Assembly: GCF_020630935.1 (NCBI RefSeq)
Contig: NZ_JAHDIG010000010.1
Span: 1-64,000, forward strand
Direction: 5' to 3'
DNA from: Bernardetia sp.
Lineage (GTDB): Bacteria > Bacteroidota > Bacteroidia > Cytophagales > Bernardetiaceae
Length of the DNA: 64,000 bases
Positions 33,844 to 41,854 of the stretch are shown here, one piece after another (position 1 is the stretch's first letter; each line of letters starts with the position of its first letter). A program made the translations under genes and the position numbers. Below the pieces are notes generated by a model. It saw only the letters and a program-made list of their open reading frames with translations, was not told the origin of the DNA and searched no databases.

Positions 33844-36006
33844 TTATTTCACAAAAACCTGTGTACTATCTTTCAAGTTTTCAAGTACGATGTCGCTTCT
33901 TCGGATTGTTCCATCAGCTTCTTTATAACTTTTCCTATAAAATCTATATTTAGTTACTCGGTGGCGAGCATTTTCAGGAGGCATAAAATCAATAATTTTT
34001 TCTTCTAAATTTATCTTGCCTTTCCACGTCGTGAAACGGTCTTGAGGAATAGAATACGTAAAAATATATTCTCCATTTTCTTCCCTAACAGCTAAAATTT
34101 CTATTCTACTGTTTTTTACTCGTTGAAGTTCTGTATGATATACTGTTCCTGCATACTTTCCAATGAGCTGTTCTACATTTTCTATTTTATCACTACTAAA
34201 ATCTTCTTGCTTTGTCTTCGAACTCATGCTAGGAAATGAAATAGGAGAGTTAGGAATTTGTGTCATTAAAATAATTCCGACAGCCAAAACAGCAAATATA
34301 ATCCCTGCTACCAAAAAAGCTCCTATTCCTTTAGGTTTACTGATTTTTATTTTACGTTTGTCTAAGAGAATTTCTATATCTGATTTTGAGTAATGGAGTT
34401 TATCGCCTACTTCCAAAATTTCTTGAAACTGTTCTTGAGAGAGCATTTTTCCTTTTAGTCGGTCTTGAAGCTCAAAGTCTAGAATTTCCTCTCTTGTTTG
34501 TAATTTTAAATTTCTCTGACGGAAAAAAATATTGAGTTCTTTTTCAGAAAAACCGTTCTGTTCTGCTACTGCCAAAAGTTGTGGATAGTATTCACTAGGA
34601 AAAAAACGCCCTACTTTGCGCCTATCTACATTAGTTTCTAAAAGTTCACGAAGAGGCAAAACTCGTATGCCTACAGTTTGTAAACGCTGTTCTAGTTCAG
34701 CCTCGCTAATGTCAAGTTCTCTTGCCTTAAGACGCAAATTTTTCATTTGGTCGGTAGAAAGTAGTCCATCTTTAGCAAGTTCTTGTGCATGTTGTAGCAA
34801 AATATCTAAAGCAGGCAAGACCTCTAAGCCATTTTGTTTGATAACTTTATCTACTGTTTCTTGATTCCAGTCTTGAGAATTAATGTGTAATGTCCATATT
34901 TTTTTTGGTAAATAATATTGATAGACCAAAAACTCTGGAATGGCTTCTTTTATGAGCGTTTCTTCTACCACCATAGGCTCATCTTTTTCTTGTTTGTCTA
35001 AGTAACTCTTCATTCCCCTCAAAGCAAAGCGTGTGGCTTCTTCATCAGTAAGAGTATGTACTATATAGCCTTTATGTGTAAGCAGTGCTTTTAATTCTGA
35101 CTGTAAAATCAAGTCTCCAATAAGATAGATTTCTGAATCATTGGGCGCATGTTCTACCACTCTTTCCGAAAGTTCTCGGCTCTGAATACGTAAGAGTTCT
35201 ACTTCTTGAGAGTTTATGGTTGCTGTTGCACTTGTTCCGTTGGAAAGCCGTACAGTAATAAAGCTTTGTTTTTCCTCTCTAATCTGATTGAGCCATTCTT
35301 CTGCTCTGTGTGAATGTAGCGCAACTTGCTCATCCAAATCTACACCTGTCGGGACTTGTCTCATCGCTCGTTGAAGAACAAACTTTACTAATTCTCTTTC
35401 AAAATCCCAATCAGAGACATCTTGTAGTTTGTTTTGGATAAATGTGCTGTCTTCTGTGCGAGTGAGCATAATTCTTTCTCCAAAGCTTTCTATAAAAGTA
35501 AGAGGAGATTTAGAGGCTTGTAATCTAAGATTTTTTCCATCTATGATAGCATCTAAATAAGATAGTGGAGCAAGTGGATGAAATCCTTTCTTTATAAAAT
35601 AAGCTGTAAACTTATCTATTATTTTTTGAGAAAAAGCAGGCGAAAAAACGCATAGAATAGGAATTACTCCTTGAAAATTGGGAGACAGACGTTCAAATTC
35701 TAATTTTATATTTTCAATAATACTGTCAAATAACTTTTCGTAAGGGTGCGAAGCTCCAAGCCAGTCAAAGGTCTTTTCTTTTTCCATTCCATACGCAGGA
35801 TGCCTTAAAGCATTGACAGAAGGAGGCAAACTCTCATAATATTTCTTTGAAATAGGTTTTATTTGAGTATCAATTTCAAAAAAAAGTTCTACACGTTCCT
35901 TTGCTTCATAAGGAATAGAAAGTAAGTTTTGAGAATTATAGAAAGCAGCACTACAATATTCTTCAGTAATGAGAAAGCAAATAGTAGAAGACGAATGCGT
36001 ATCCAT
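33844..36006 (-). CDS. Membrane protein with decayed Hsp70-like N-terminal domain
   Basis: 720 residues, not assigned to a named family. The first 345 residues follow the Hsp70/actin fold in order: FIESFGERIMLTR at the place of the second phosphate loop, DWDFERELVKFVLQ and VDLDEQVALHSHRAEEWLN as in the DFDxxLV...A-E-xxK stretch of DnaK, VRLSNG, and LIGDLILQSELKALL...DEEATRFALRG as in the adenosine motif GGxSRxPxV...PxEAVAxGAA. The Gly-rich phosphate loops are gone, so ATP use is doubtful. Then helical units near 435-545 (ELDISEAELEQRL, GFSEKELNIFFRQR, HYSKSDIEILLDKR), one TM helix (559-581) and a 139-residue tail. It precedes a lipoprotein gene by 19 nt. Confidence 0.75.
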   Translation of the reverse strand: MDTHSSSTICFLITEEYCSAAFYNSQNLLSIPYEAKERVELFFEIDTQIKPISKKYYESLPPSVNALRHPAYGMEKEKTFDWLGASHPYEKLFDSIIENIKLEFERLSPNFQGVIPILCVFSPAFSQKIIDKFTAYFIKKGFHPLAPLSYLDAIIDGKNLRLQASKSPLTFIESFGERIMLTRTEDSTFIQNKLQDVSDWDFERELVKFVLQRAMRQVPTGVDLDEQVALHSHRAEEWLNQIREEKQSFITVRLSNGTSATATINSQEVELLRIQSRELSERVVEHAPNDSEIYLIGDLILQSELKALLTHKGYIVHTLTDEEATRFALRGMKSYLDKQEKDEPMVVEETLIKEAIPEFLVYQYYLPKKIWTLHINSQDWNQETVDKVIKQNGLEVLPALDILLQHAQELAKDGLLSTDQMKNLRLKARELDISEAELEQRLQTVGIRVLPLRELLETNVDRRKVGRFFPSEYYPQLLAVAEQNGFSEKELNIFFRQRNLKLQTREEILDFELQDRLKGKMLSQEQFQEILEVGDKLHYSKSDIEILLDKRKIKISKPKGIGAFLVAGIIFAVLAVGIILMTQIPNSPISFPSMSSKTKQEDFSSDKIENVEQLIGKYAGTVYHTELQRVKNSRIEILAVREENGEYIFTYSIPQDRFTTWKGKINLEEKIIDFMPPENARHRVTKYRFYRKSYKEADGTIRRSDIVLENLKDSTQVFVK

Positions 36007-36120
36007 GCGAAATATCTAAAGCAGAAAATAAAAATTATTGAAAAAATATCTTTCAAAGATACGAAAAGATTGTTCTACTTATATGGCAAACGTGAAGTGA
36101 AGTCTAAAAATATGCTTATA

Positions 36121-36170
36121 CAAAACAAAGAAGATAACCTTTCTTTAAATTATCTTCTTTGTTTTGTTTT
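36121..36170 (+). terminator. Strong hairpin with no gene before it on this strand
   Basis: Perfect 17-bp stem CAAAACAAAGAAGATAA (36121-36137) / TTATCTTCTTTGTTTTG (36150-36166) followed by TTTTT. The T run is on the plus strand, yet no plus-strand gene lies within 3 kb upstream. It may end a small RNA or act in reverse for the 45-residue lipoprotein gene. Confidence 0.65.
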
Positions 36171-36229
36171 TCAAAATAGCTAAAACTTTTTCATTATGAC
36201 ATACTCTACTGATGAGCATGTTATACTAT

Positions 36230-36367
36230 TTATCTATTTGATGTAGGTAGAGTTTCAGATATAGAATCTTGTGTTGGCTTGTCAAAATCCATACAAGAAT
36301 TGAGGCTAAGGAAGCACAGAAGTAATAATAGTAAAAATACGAAGGCGAAAATATTAAAAGACTTCAT
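36230..36367 (-). CDS. Very small lipoprotein, 45 aa (putative)
   Basis: 45 codons in the 501-bp gap between the DUF5686 and Hsp70-like genes. The product begins MKSFNIFAFVF, has a run of leucines, and a lipobox LNSC with Cys24; the remaining 21 residues are polar (MDFDKPTQDS, SETLPTSNR). A basic start, hydrophobic core and lipobox in order make a chance ORF unlikely. Mature peptide of about 22 residues attached to a lipid, possibly an envelope peptide. It starts 141 nt downstream of the DUF5686 stop on the same strand. The other parts of the gap hold a strong hairpin (36121-36170) and AT-rich sequence. Confidence 0.6.
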   Translation of the reverse strand: MKSFNIFAFVFLLLLLLCFLSLNSCMDFDKPTQDSISETLPTSNR

Positions 36368-36507
36368 AGTTATTGACAAATAAAAAGTAAAAAAATGAGT
36401 TGTAATAAACTGTAAGTAAACTTTTCTAACTCAAATGAATTTCAAATTTGAAACCAATTTTTACTTTTAAAAAAGTGCCATGAAATATTATTTTGTCGTC
36501 ATAAGGA

Positions 36508-39219
36508 TTAAATACCAAACCTCAAGCGCACTCCAAAGTTTTTGCCTAATCCTGTTCTGATTTCATTCTGTAAACTTGGATTTACAGCCCAAACAGCATC
36601 TACCCTCAATATTTTGAAGACACGCTCAAAACCTATACTTACTTCTGTGTAGTTGGGTGTATTTGGTGTATGAAGATAATGCGCTCCAGCCACAAACTGC
36701 CATCCTAACTTTTTTATGAGTGGAATACGATTCATAATATAACCATTGAAATGATGCTCTGCGTGTGCCTCTATGAAATTATCTGTTGTGCTATATTGGT
36801 AATAAGGCAAGAGCAAAAACTGACGCAAACGGTTTTGTGCAAAAAGTATGGGCGAAGTTTGAAAGTGAAAATTATCAACAAAAGAAGTATAATCGTTCCA
36901 AAGAAACGTGCCTGCTTCTGCTTCATAGTCTAATGTTCCAACGATTCCCAAATTTAGATTATCTTTTACATTCAAAGTAAGCTGTCCAAAGTCTGTTTGG
37001 CTATCAAAAATTGAAGGAATACCTTGCTGATACGTTAGCGTAAAAGTAGGATATTTGCTACCTAAAGTAATACGCTGTTTTGGGCGCAACATATATTTTT
37101 CTCCAATGCGATAACGCAACTGTGCTTTCAAAATAAAGGCGTTGTGTTGTTCAAAAAATATTTCATTTGCATTAAAATCAAGGGGAATATTAGGTGAAAA
37201 AGTAATATTGTCCCTATCGATGAGAGGTTTTAGGGTTGGGTTGGTATTTTGGAGAGGAACACGCTGTTCAAAACTTCCTTGAATATGAAAAAATGCTCCA
37301 TCAAAAATACGAGTTCCAGCAGTGAGCATGGCAAAACGTTTTTCATAGAGTTTCATATAATTCTCTTCTCTAAAAAACGTATAGATTTCGTTAGCAAAAG
37401 GCGTAATGGCATTTTTATCAAATTGTTCTACAAAAGAACCTCCTTCTGCACGAATATATGTGCTACTCATCTGATTAAAACGATGGAAAAAATTAGCTTT
37501 TGCATAAACCTTATTACTGCTAAATCCATAACGCCCATCTATTCCGAATCGTGTTGTACTAAAATTACGTTCCCTAAACTTGGTAATATTTACGGATGGA
37601 TTTATGACAAATCCTTCTACTGTATTGGCTTGCAAGTTTTCAAGTAGTGAGCCAAAGTTGAAAGTAAGTTCTTTTTTTCTGTTTCTATACGTATAGCCCA
37701 AAATCAAATCGGTAGCTTTAAATTTATTGGCTTTTCTGTCCATTGAATCCAAATAGACAGGGTCGTTGTGGGCTTTCTCTACGCTGTCGCTTTTAGTATA
37801 ATGTCCACTCTCTTCGCTTGTCAGAGGCACAGGGCGAATACTCTCCCAATATTCTGCATCTTTTAGATTCGAACTATCTGAAATAACAGAAATATTTTTA
37901 TCAAAAAAATTACGCTCCAAAACCAGCTTTTCTAATTCATTTTTTTCTTCTGACAATGAATTTTGTTTTGTTTCTACGATATTTTCTGCTATATCTTCGT
38001 TCTTCTCGTCTTTATCGTCACTTTCTTTATTTTCTTGTGTAGGTTTCTTTTTTTCCTTTTTAGAAAAAGATTGAGTAGGTAATTTTTGCCCCTGTGTATC
38101 GGCTTTTAGCTGTGATGCTGTGAAGTTTGGTGTTACATCATAATTTGAAAAACTACCTGTATAGTTTCCATGTCCTGCTACTTTTGCCCCCATCATTGAC
38201 ACAGAGTAGCTGAAAGAAAAAGCTCTTGTACTGCAAAGCCAAATATCTTTGTTAGGAGTAACGGGAACGAAAGTTTGTTTGATATTTAGTTTGTCTATAA
38301 ATTCTAGTCCAACATCTTTTGAAACTTCTAAATCGGTGCTATGTACTCGCCAAGTGCTGTCTTGAATATAGATAAGTCCACTAAACAAAGGCTGCCCTTT
38401 TGAGCGAGGAAAAATACGAATCTTATGTACATTTACTCCCTTGTCTTCAAATTCGCCTTCGTGCTGATATTCATAATACATCATTGCACCTGCTGCAATT
38501 GGAGAAATAAATGAACGGTCGCCCACAGGAGCATCAATCGTGTTTTCATAAATATCAAAACTCAAATACAAGGCACTATTCCAAGAAAAACCACGACTAT
38601 CGCCACTTACTTTCGATGAAATAACAACTTCTTTGCGTTTGTTTGGAGCAAGAAAATAATATTTTGATACAGATTCAGAAAAATAGACAATTTTGTTTTT
38701 CTCCCATTCCTTACGAAATTCTTCTACCTCATCATTTGATAAGAGTTTTGGAACTTTAAACTCATCTAATTTCTGTACATTCTTAATATAGACATTGCAA
38801 GAAAAGGCTTTGTTTTGCGTTCTGTAAAATTCTCTTTTCTTTTGAGCAGCACGAATGACAGCATACGCTGGGTCTTCTCCGTCTGGCGTAACGACTACTT
38901 CTTTCAAACCTATCGTCGAAGATTTCATCACAATATCTAGTTCTACATTTTTTCCATTTTTTATAATTACGGTATGTGTTTGGGATTGAAAACCTACATA
39001 ACGAAATACAATTTGGTGTGTTCCTTCTGCTAATTCTAAAAAATAATTTCCTTCGGCGTTGGTGGTTGTGCCATACGTTGTACCTTCTTCATAGACGGTC
39101 AGAAAAGGCATAGCTTCTCCATCGGAGGAAGTTACTCTACCAAAAAGGCGAGCTGCATCAGCATTGAGGGAAAAAAAAGAAGAGATAAAAAACAGTAATA
39201 AAGTTAGTAAAGAACGCAT
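36508..39219 (-). CDS. DUF5686 outer-membrane protein with carboxypeptidase-like domain
   Basis: 903 residues. Signal peptide (1-22, ending ADA), a carboxypeptidase-regulatory-like beta-sandwich (ARLFGRVTSSDGEAMPFLTV, to about 105, as in the N-terminal parts of TonB-dependent receptors), then the DUF5686 region: YAVIRAAQKKREFYRTQ, helical and beta parts, a Lys/Glu/Ser-rich acidic insert at about 395-440, and a long C-terminal beta-barrel ending LGKNFGVRLRFGI. Widespread in Bacteroidota; an outer membrane role in surface assembly or transport is assumed. It is monocistronic and followed by a very small lipoprotein gene. Confidence 0.88.
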   Translation of the reverse strand: MRSLLTLLLFFISSFFSLNADAARLFGRVTSSDGEAMPFLTVYEEGTTYGTTTNAEGNYFLELAEGTHQIVFRYVGFQSQTHTVIIKNGKNVELDIVMKSSTIGLKEVVVTPDGEDPAYAVIRAAQKKREFYRTQNKAFSCNVYIKNVQKLDEFKVPKLLSNDEVEEFRKEWEKNKIVYFSESVSKYYFLAPNKRKEVVISSKVSGDSRGFSWNSALYLSFDIYENTIDAPVGDRSFISPIAAGAMMYYEYQHEGEFEDKGVNVHKIRIFPRSKGQPLFSGLIYIQDSTWRVHSTDLEVSKDVGLEFIDKLNIKQTFVPVTPNKDIWLCSTRAFSFSYSVSMMGAKVAGHGNYTGSFSNYDVTPNFTASQLKADTQGQKLPTQSFSKKEKKKPTQENKESDDKDEKNEDIAENIVETKQNSLSEEKNELEKLVLERNFFDKNISVISDSSNLKDAEYWESIRPVPLTSEESGHYTKSDSVEKAHNDPVYLDSMDRKANKFKATDLILGYTYRNRKKELTFNFGSLLENLQANTVEGFVINPSVNITKFRERNFSTTRFGIDGRYGFSSNKVYAKANFFHRFNQMSSTYIRAEGGSFVEQFDKNAITPFANEIYTFFREENYMKLYEKRFAMLTAGTRIFDGAFFHIQGSFEQRVPLQNTNPTLKPLIDRDNITFSPNIPLDFNANEIFFEQHNAFILKAQLRYRIGEKYMLRPKQRITLGSKYPTFTLTYQQGIPSIFDSQTDFGQLTLNVKDNLNLGIVGTLDYEAEAGTFLWNDYTSFVDNFHFQTSPILFAQNRLRQFLLLPYYQYSTTDNFIEAHAEHHFNGYIMNRIPLIKKLGWQFVAGAHYLHTPNTPNYTEVSIGFERVFKILRVDAVWAVNPSLQNEIRTGLGKNFGVRLRFGI

Positions 39220-39356
39220 TGTTGGTAGTTTGTTGAGTTTATGAGACAGAAATATAGTTTTTAAAATTCTGCTTTTTGTTAATTTGTCCTTTAGACTACA
39301 AAGAAGTTACAAGCGTTGCGTATTGTTTTTGATTTTTAAGGAAAATTAGGAAATAA

Positions 39357-39392
39357 AAAAAGAGTTTAGACTTCATTTTCTAAACTCTTTTT
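39357..39392 (-). terminator. Hairpin terminator of the acidic coiled-coil gene
   Basis: 14-bp perfect stem AAAAAGAGTTTAGA (39357-39370) / TCTAAACTCTTTTT (39379-39392). The A-rich left flank gives a T run on the minus strand, so it ends transcripts coming from 40363. A 95-bp inserted element now lies between it and the gene. Confidence 0.75.
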
Positions 39393-39402
39393 GTGAGAAT
39401 AT

Positions 39403-39513
39403 TTAGATTACTGGAGTTACGTAGATTAGTGTCCTATGTGTCACAGGACACAGTTTCAAATTTTACAAACCTGCTCAAACAGAGCAGCATGTTACGTAAG
39501 TCCAGTTAGATTA
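39403..39513. mobile_element. MITE-like element with 8-bp target duplication
   Basis: 95-bp element (39411-39505) with 13-bp terminal inverted repeats CTGGAGTTACGTA / TACGTAAGTCCAG (one mismatch), flanked on both sides by the direct repeat TTAGATTA (39403-39410 and 39506-39513). Inside are two hairpins, GTGTCCT/AGGACAC and CTGCTC/GAGCAG. No coding capacity. It is inserted one base after the stop codon of the acidic coiled-coil gene, between it and its terminator. Confidence 0.75.
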
Positions 39514-39514
39514 C

Positions 39515-40363
39515 TTATTTGAGGCTAATTTTTCTACTCATATATTTTGTTCCTTGTCTTACCACAAGTGTATAATTGTCTGCTCCATTTACTGCCAAAT
39601 CAATTTCGCCTTGATATGCACCAGAAAAATCTACTAAAGATTCAAAGTAAATTACATTATCATTAGAGTCATATACTTCAATATAGGTAGTTTTTTTGTC
39701 AGCTTTAGCTGCTGAAAGAGCAAAGCTAAGAGTAAACTTTCCTTCCTTTGTTTTGGGAGTTACTTTTACGGAGTTTTGTACAGTTTCATCAAATGTTGTG
39801 GTTGTGCCTTTCTTCATTTTATCAGAAAGTTCTGTATTAGAATCTACAGTAAGGTCAGAAAAGTTGCGCTCTATATTTCTTTTGTATGGACGGCTATTTT
39901 GTGTCATGATACGAATACGTGGAGAGCCTCCATTTATTTCCATACCTTCAAATTCTTCTCTGATTTCTTCTAGTTCTTCTTCAATCTCCATTTCAAAATC
40001 TTCATCAATTTCGATTCTGATATTAGCTAATTCTCTATTAGCTTCTGCAAGTCCTTGTTTAGCTTCTTCCATAGCGATTTCAATTTCTTCGTTTACTTCT
40101 TCCCAGTCCACGCCTTCAATTTCCTTGAAAGCACTTTTGAGTTCTCTTTTTAATTCTTTGAGGTCAATTCTGATTTCTTCTTTGATGTCGTCTAGCTCAT
40201 CTTGTTCAATAACAATAACTCTTGAACGTTTTTTTCGACGTTTTTCGTCCTTGTTTTTTTCTTTACTTGATTCTTCTATTTCAATCTCAACGTCTTGAGC
40301 AAAACTTAGTACAGGAAATAAGAAAAGGATTGAAAATACAATGGGAGTGATAAGTGATTTCAT
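39515..40363 (-). CDS. Secreted acidic coiled-coil protein with T9SS-like C-terminal domain
   Basis: 282 residues. Signal peptide to about 22 (PVLSFAQ); a strongly charged helical region rich in Glu, Lys and Ile, residues 25-145 (DIKEEIRIDLKELKRELKS is one part); a basic linker with RIRIMTQNSRPYKRNIERN; and an 80-residue C-terminal beta domain, EGKFTLSFALSA, TYIEVYDSNDNVIYFES, then NYTLVVRQGTKYMSRKISLK. The last segment has the pattern of type A type IX secretion sorting domains (YxVxVxxG...xKIxxK), which would send the protein across the outer membrane. That fits with porX in this window but is an inference from pattern. Confidence 0.78.
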   Translation of the reverse strand: MKSLITPIVFSILFLFPVLSFAQDVEIEIEESSKEKNKDEKRRKKRSRVIVIEQDELDDIKEEIRIDLKELKRELKSAFKEIEGVDWEEVNEEIEIAMEEAKQGLAEANRELANIRIEIDEDFEMEIEEELEEIREEFEGMEINGGSPRIRIMTQNSRPYKRNIERNFSDLTVDSNTELSDKMKKGTTTTFDETVQNSVKVTPKTKEGKFTLSFALSAAKADKKTTYIEVYDSNDNVIYFESLVDFSGAYQGEIDLAVNGADNYTLVVRQGTKYMSRKISLK

Positions 40364-40642
40364 TAGGGTATTTATTTATGTGATATAGTTCTAATTTATA
40401 AACAAAGACAGCTATCTTGGTAAAGGGTTGCACATAACAATAAAAAAAATGAAAGTTTAGAACTTCTATTTAACGTTTCTTATAAGGAATCTAATAAAAG
40501 TAAGACGACAGAACTAGCATCTGACACTTCTACTAGGAAGAGATAAACACACAAAGTTTGTTAAATTTCAACAAGATATTATTTTTGTTTATGTTTTGTC
40601 TTCAAAACGTAAACTGTAGTGCTTTAAAAGCTCACAGTAAAA

Positions 40643-40650
40643 TATTTTTG
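40643..40650 (+). promoter_or_regulatory. Candidate -7 box upstream of the 112-aa gene
   Basis: TATTTTTG, exact TAnnTTTG, 89 nt before the start; another copy lies at 40580-40587. The -33 element is not convincing. Apart from these the 375-bp gap 40364-40738 shows no ORF, hairpin or repeat. Confidence 0.35.
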
Positions 40651-40738
40651 TTTAATTAAGGTTTTGGATTGTGGTGTAAAAATTGTATCTTTATTAGCAA
40701 ATACAACGTCAAGAAAATCATTGAAAAACTATAAAATT

Positions 40739-41077
40739 ATGGGATATTATAATTCAAAACTATTTGCAGAACGATTAGATGAGTTCTTGAGAGGAAATAT
40801 TTGTCCCATCACAAGAAAACCAATGAAACCTTGTGATGTAAATTACAAATCAGGGTATAGCAGCTTTCATTATGTATGTGAAGCCATACATCCAGAAGTG
40901 AAAATTGCCCTTTCTGGCTCGCTCATCTCTAATGAAGATAATCTATATGATGAGCTAAAAAGTAATGCTGCTTTGCAGGAAAAAATAATTGGACAAATTA
41001 GACAGCACAAAGGAGAGGAATTTATGATTGCTACTTACACAGTACGAGAAGCACTAGCTGAAAAAAAAGATATTTAA
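40739..41077 (+). CDS. Small protein with CPIT..PC motif, unknown
   Basis: 112 residues, cytosolic. Starts MGYYNSKLFAERLDEFLRGN and includes CPITRKPMKPCDV, which could bind metal or form a knuckle together with the later HYVCEAIHP, although only three cysteines are present. The rest is mixed helix and strand, ending REALAEKKDI. I recognise no family. The ATG at 40739 is preferred over 40664. It converges with the histidine phosphatase gene with about 45 nt between the stops, which contain a hairpin (GTCCATAC/GTATGGAC, 41085-41113). Confidence 0.65.
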   Translation: MGYYNSKLFAERLDEFLRGNICPITRKPMKPCDVNYKSGYSSFHYVCEAIHPEVKIALSGSLISNEDNLYDELKSNAALQEKIIGQIRQHKGEEFMIATYTVREALAEKKDI

Positions 41078-41084
41078 TCAAAAA

Positions 41085-41113
41085 AGTCCATACAACATTA
41101 TTATCGTATGGAC
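41085..41113. terminator. Bidirectional terminator
   Basis: AAAAAAGTCCATAC / GTATGGACTTTTTT (near 41080-41117) between two convergent genes, with T runs on both strands. Confidence 0.8.
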
Positions 41114-41122
41114 TTTTTTATT

Positions 41123-41743
41123 TTATCTATTGGTAAATTCTACTTGCGTGTGTGTTTCAAAAACTTTTAGTTTACAAATACTTCCATAATCAATAGAAAT
41201 AGAAAAGGCTTTATACAGAGGAATTTCTAAAGCATGGCACAAGATAGAACGAATAACTCCTCCATGACAGATAATAAAAGCTATTTTGCCTTTTTCTGAC
41301 TTTATATTTGTCTGCCAAAAATGAGTTACTCGCTCGTGTAGATTTTCAAAACTCTCTCCGTTAGGCGTAAAAGCAGTTACAAAGTTGTCTGTCCATTTTT
41401 TAAGTTCCTTTTCTTTTATATCGCTCCACTTTTGTAGCTCCCAGTCTCCAAAATTCATTTCCTTTAGATTTTTATCTGTTTTTATAATGGAATGAAAATA
41501 ATCTTTTAGTGCTGTTTTCAAGTCTTTTGCCAAAATAGAACAACGTTGAAGTGGACTTGTATAGATGAGAAGCTCCTTTTGTTCTTTATTTTTTGATTTT
41601 TTTTTGTGTAAGAGTTGAAGCATCTTCTCTGACAAAGTTTGTAATTCTTCATTGTAAGAATCAGCTAATTCTAGGTCTGAAAAGCCATAACAAACTCCTT
41701 TTTCTATTTTTGGTATGGTGTGTCGGATGAGGTAAATTTCCAT
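41123..41743 (-). CDS. Histidine phosphatase, alpha-ribazole phosphatase-like
   Basis: 206-residue phosphoglycerate-mutase-like enzyme. Catalytic loop LIRHT at residues 5-9 (RHT in place of RHG), KGVCYGFSDLELADSY as in CobC, YTSPLQRC with the phosphate-binding Arg, LKEMNFGDWE with the catalytic Glu, and ICHGGVIRSI with the second His. The CYGxxD motif is typical of alpha-ribazole-5'-phosphate phosphatase, the last step but one of cobalamin nucleotide loop assembly. No other cobalamin gene is near, so the assignment rests on this motif alone. Confidence 0.85.
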   Translation of the reverse strand: MEIYLIRHTIPKIEKGVCYGFSDLELADSYNEELQTLSEKMLQLLHKKKSKNKEQKELLIYTSPLQRCSILAKDLKTALKDYFHSIIKTDKNLKEMNFGDWELQKWSDIKEKELKKWTDNFVTAFTPNGESFENLHERVTHFWQTNIKSEKGKIAFIICHGGVIRSILCHALEIPLYKAFSISIDYGSICKLKVFETHTQVEFTNR

Positions 41744-41854
41744 TTTTTTATGTATGAGAAGTTAAAAACACTATTTTGGAACAAAAAAAAGAAAGAGTTG
41801 TTTACACAGCAGGCATTCGGAATGTCTCATATTTTTTAATCTTATACTTTTACT

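Noticed and set aside
35929-36183. 84-codon plus-strand ORF at the start of the Hsp70-like gene
   Set aside because: Mostly antisense to that gene and ends in the hairpin; composition basic and unstructured. A non-coding transcript is more likely than a protein.
39696-40298. 200-codon ORF antisense to the acidic coiled-coil gene
   Set aside because: Serine-rich mirror of the Glu/Lys-rich gene on the other strand; it has no domain or start signal.
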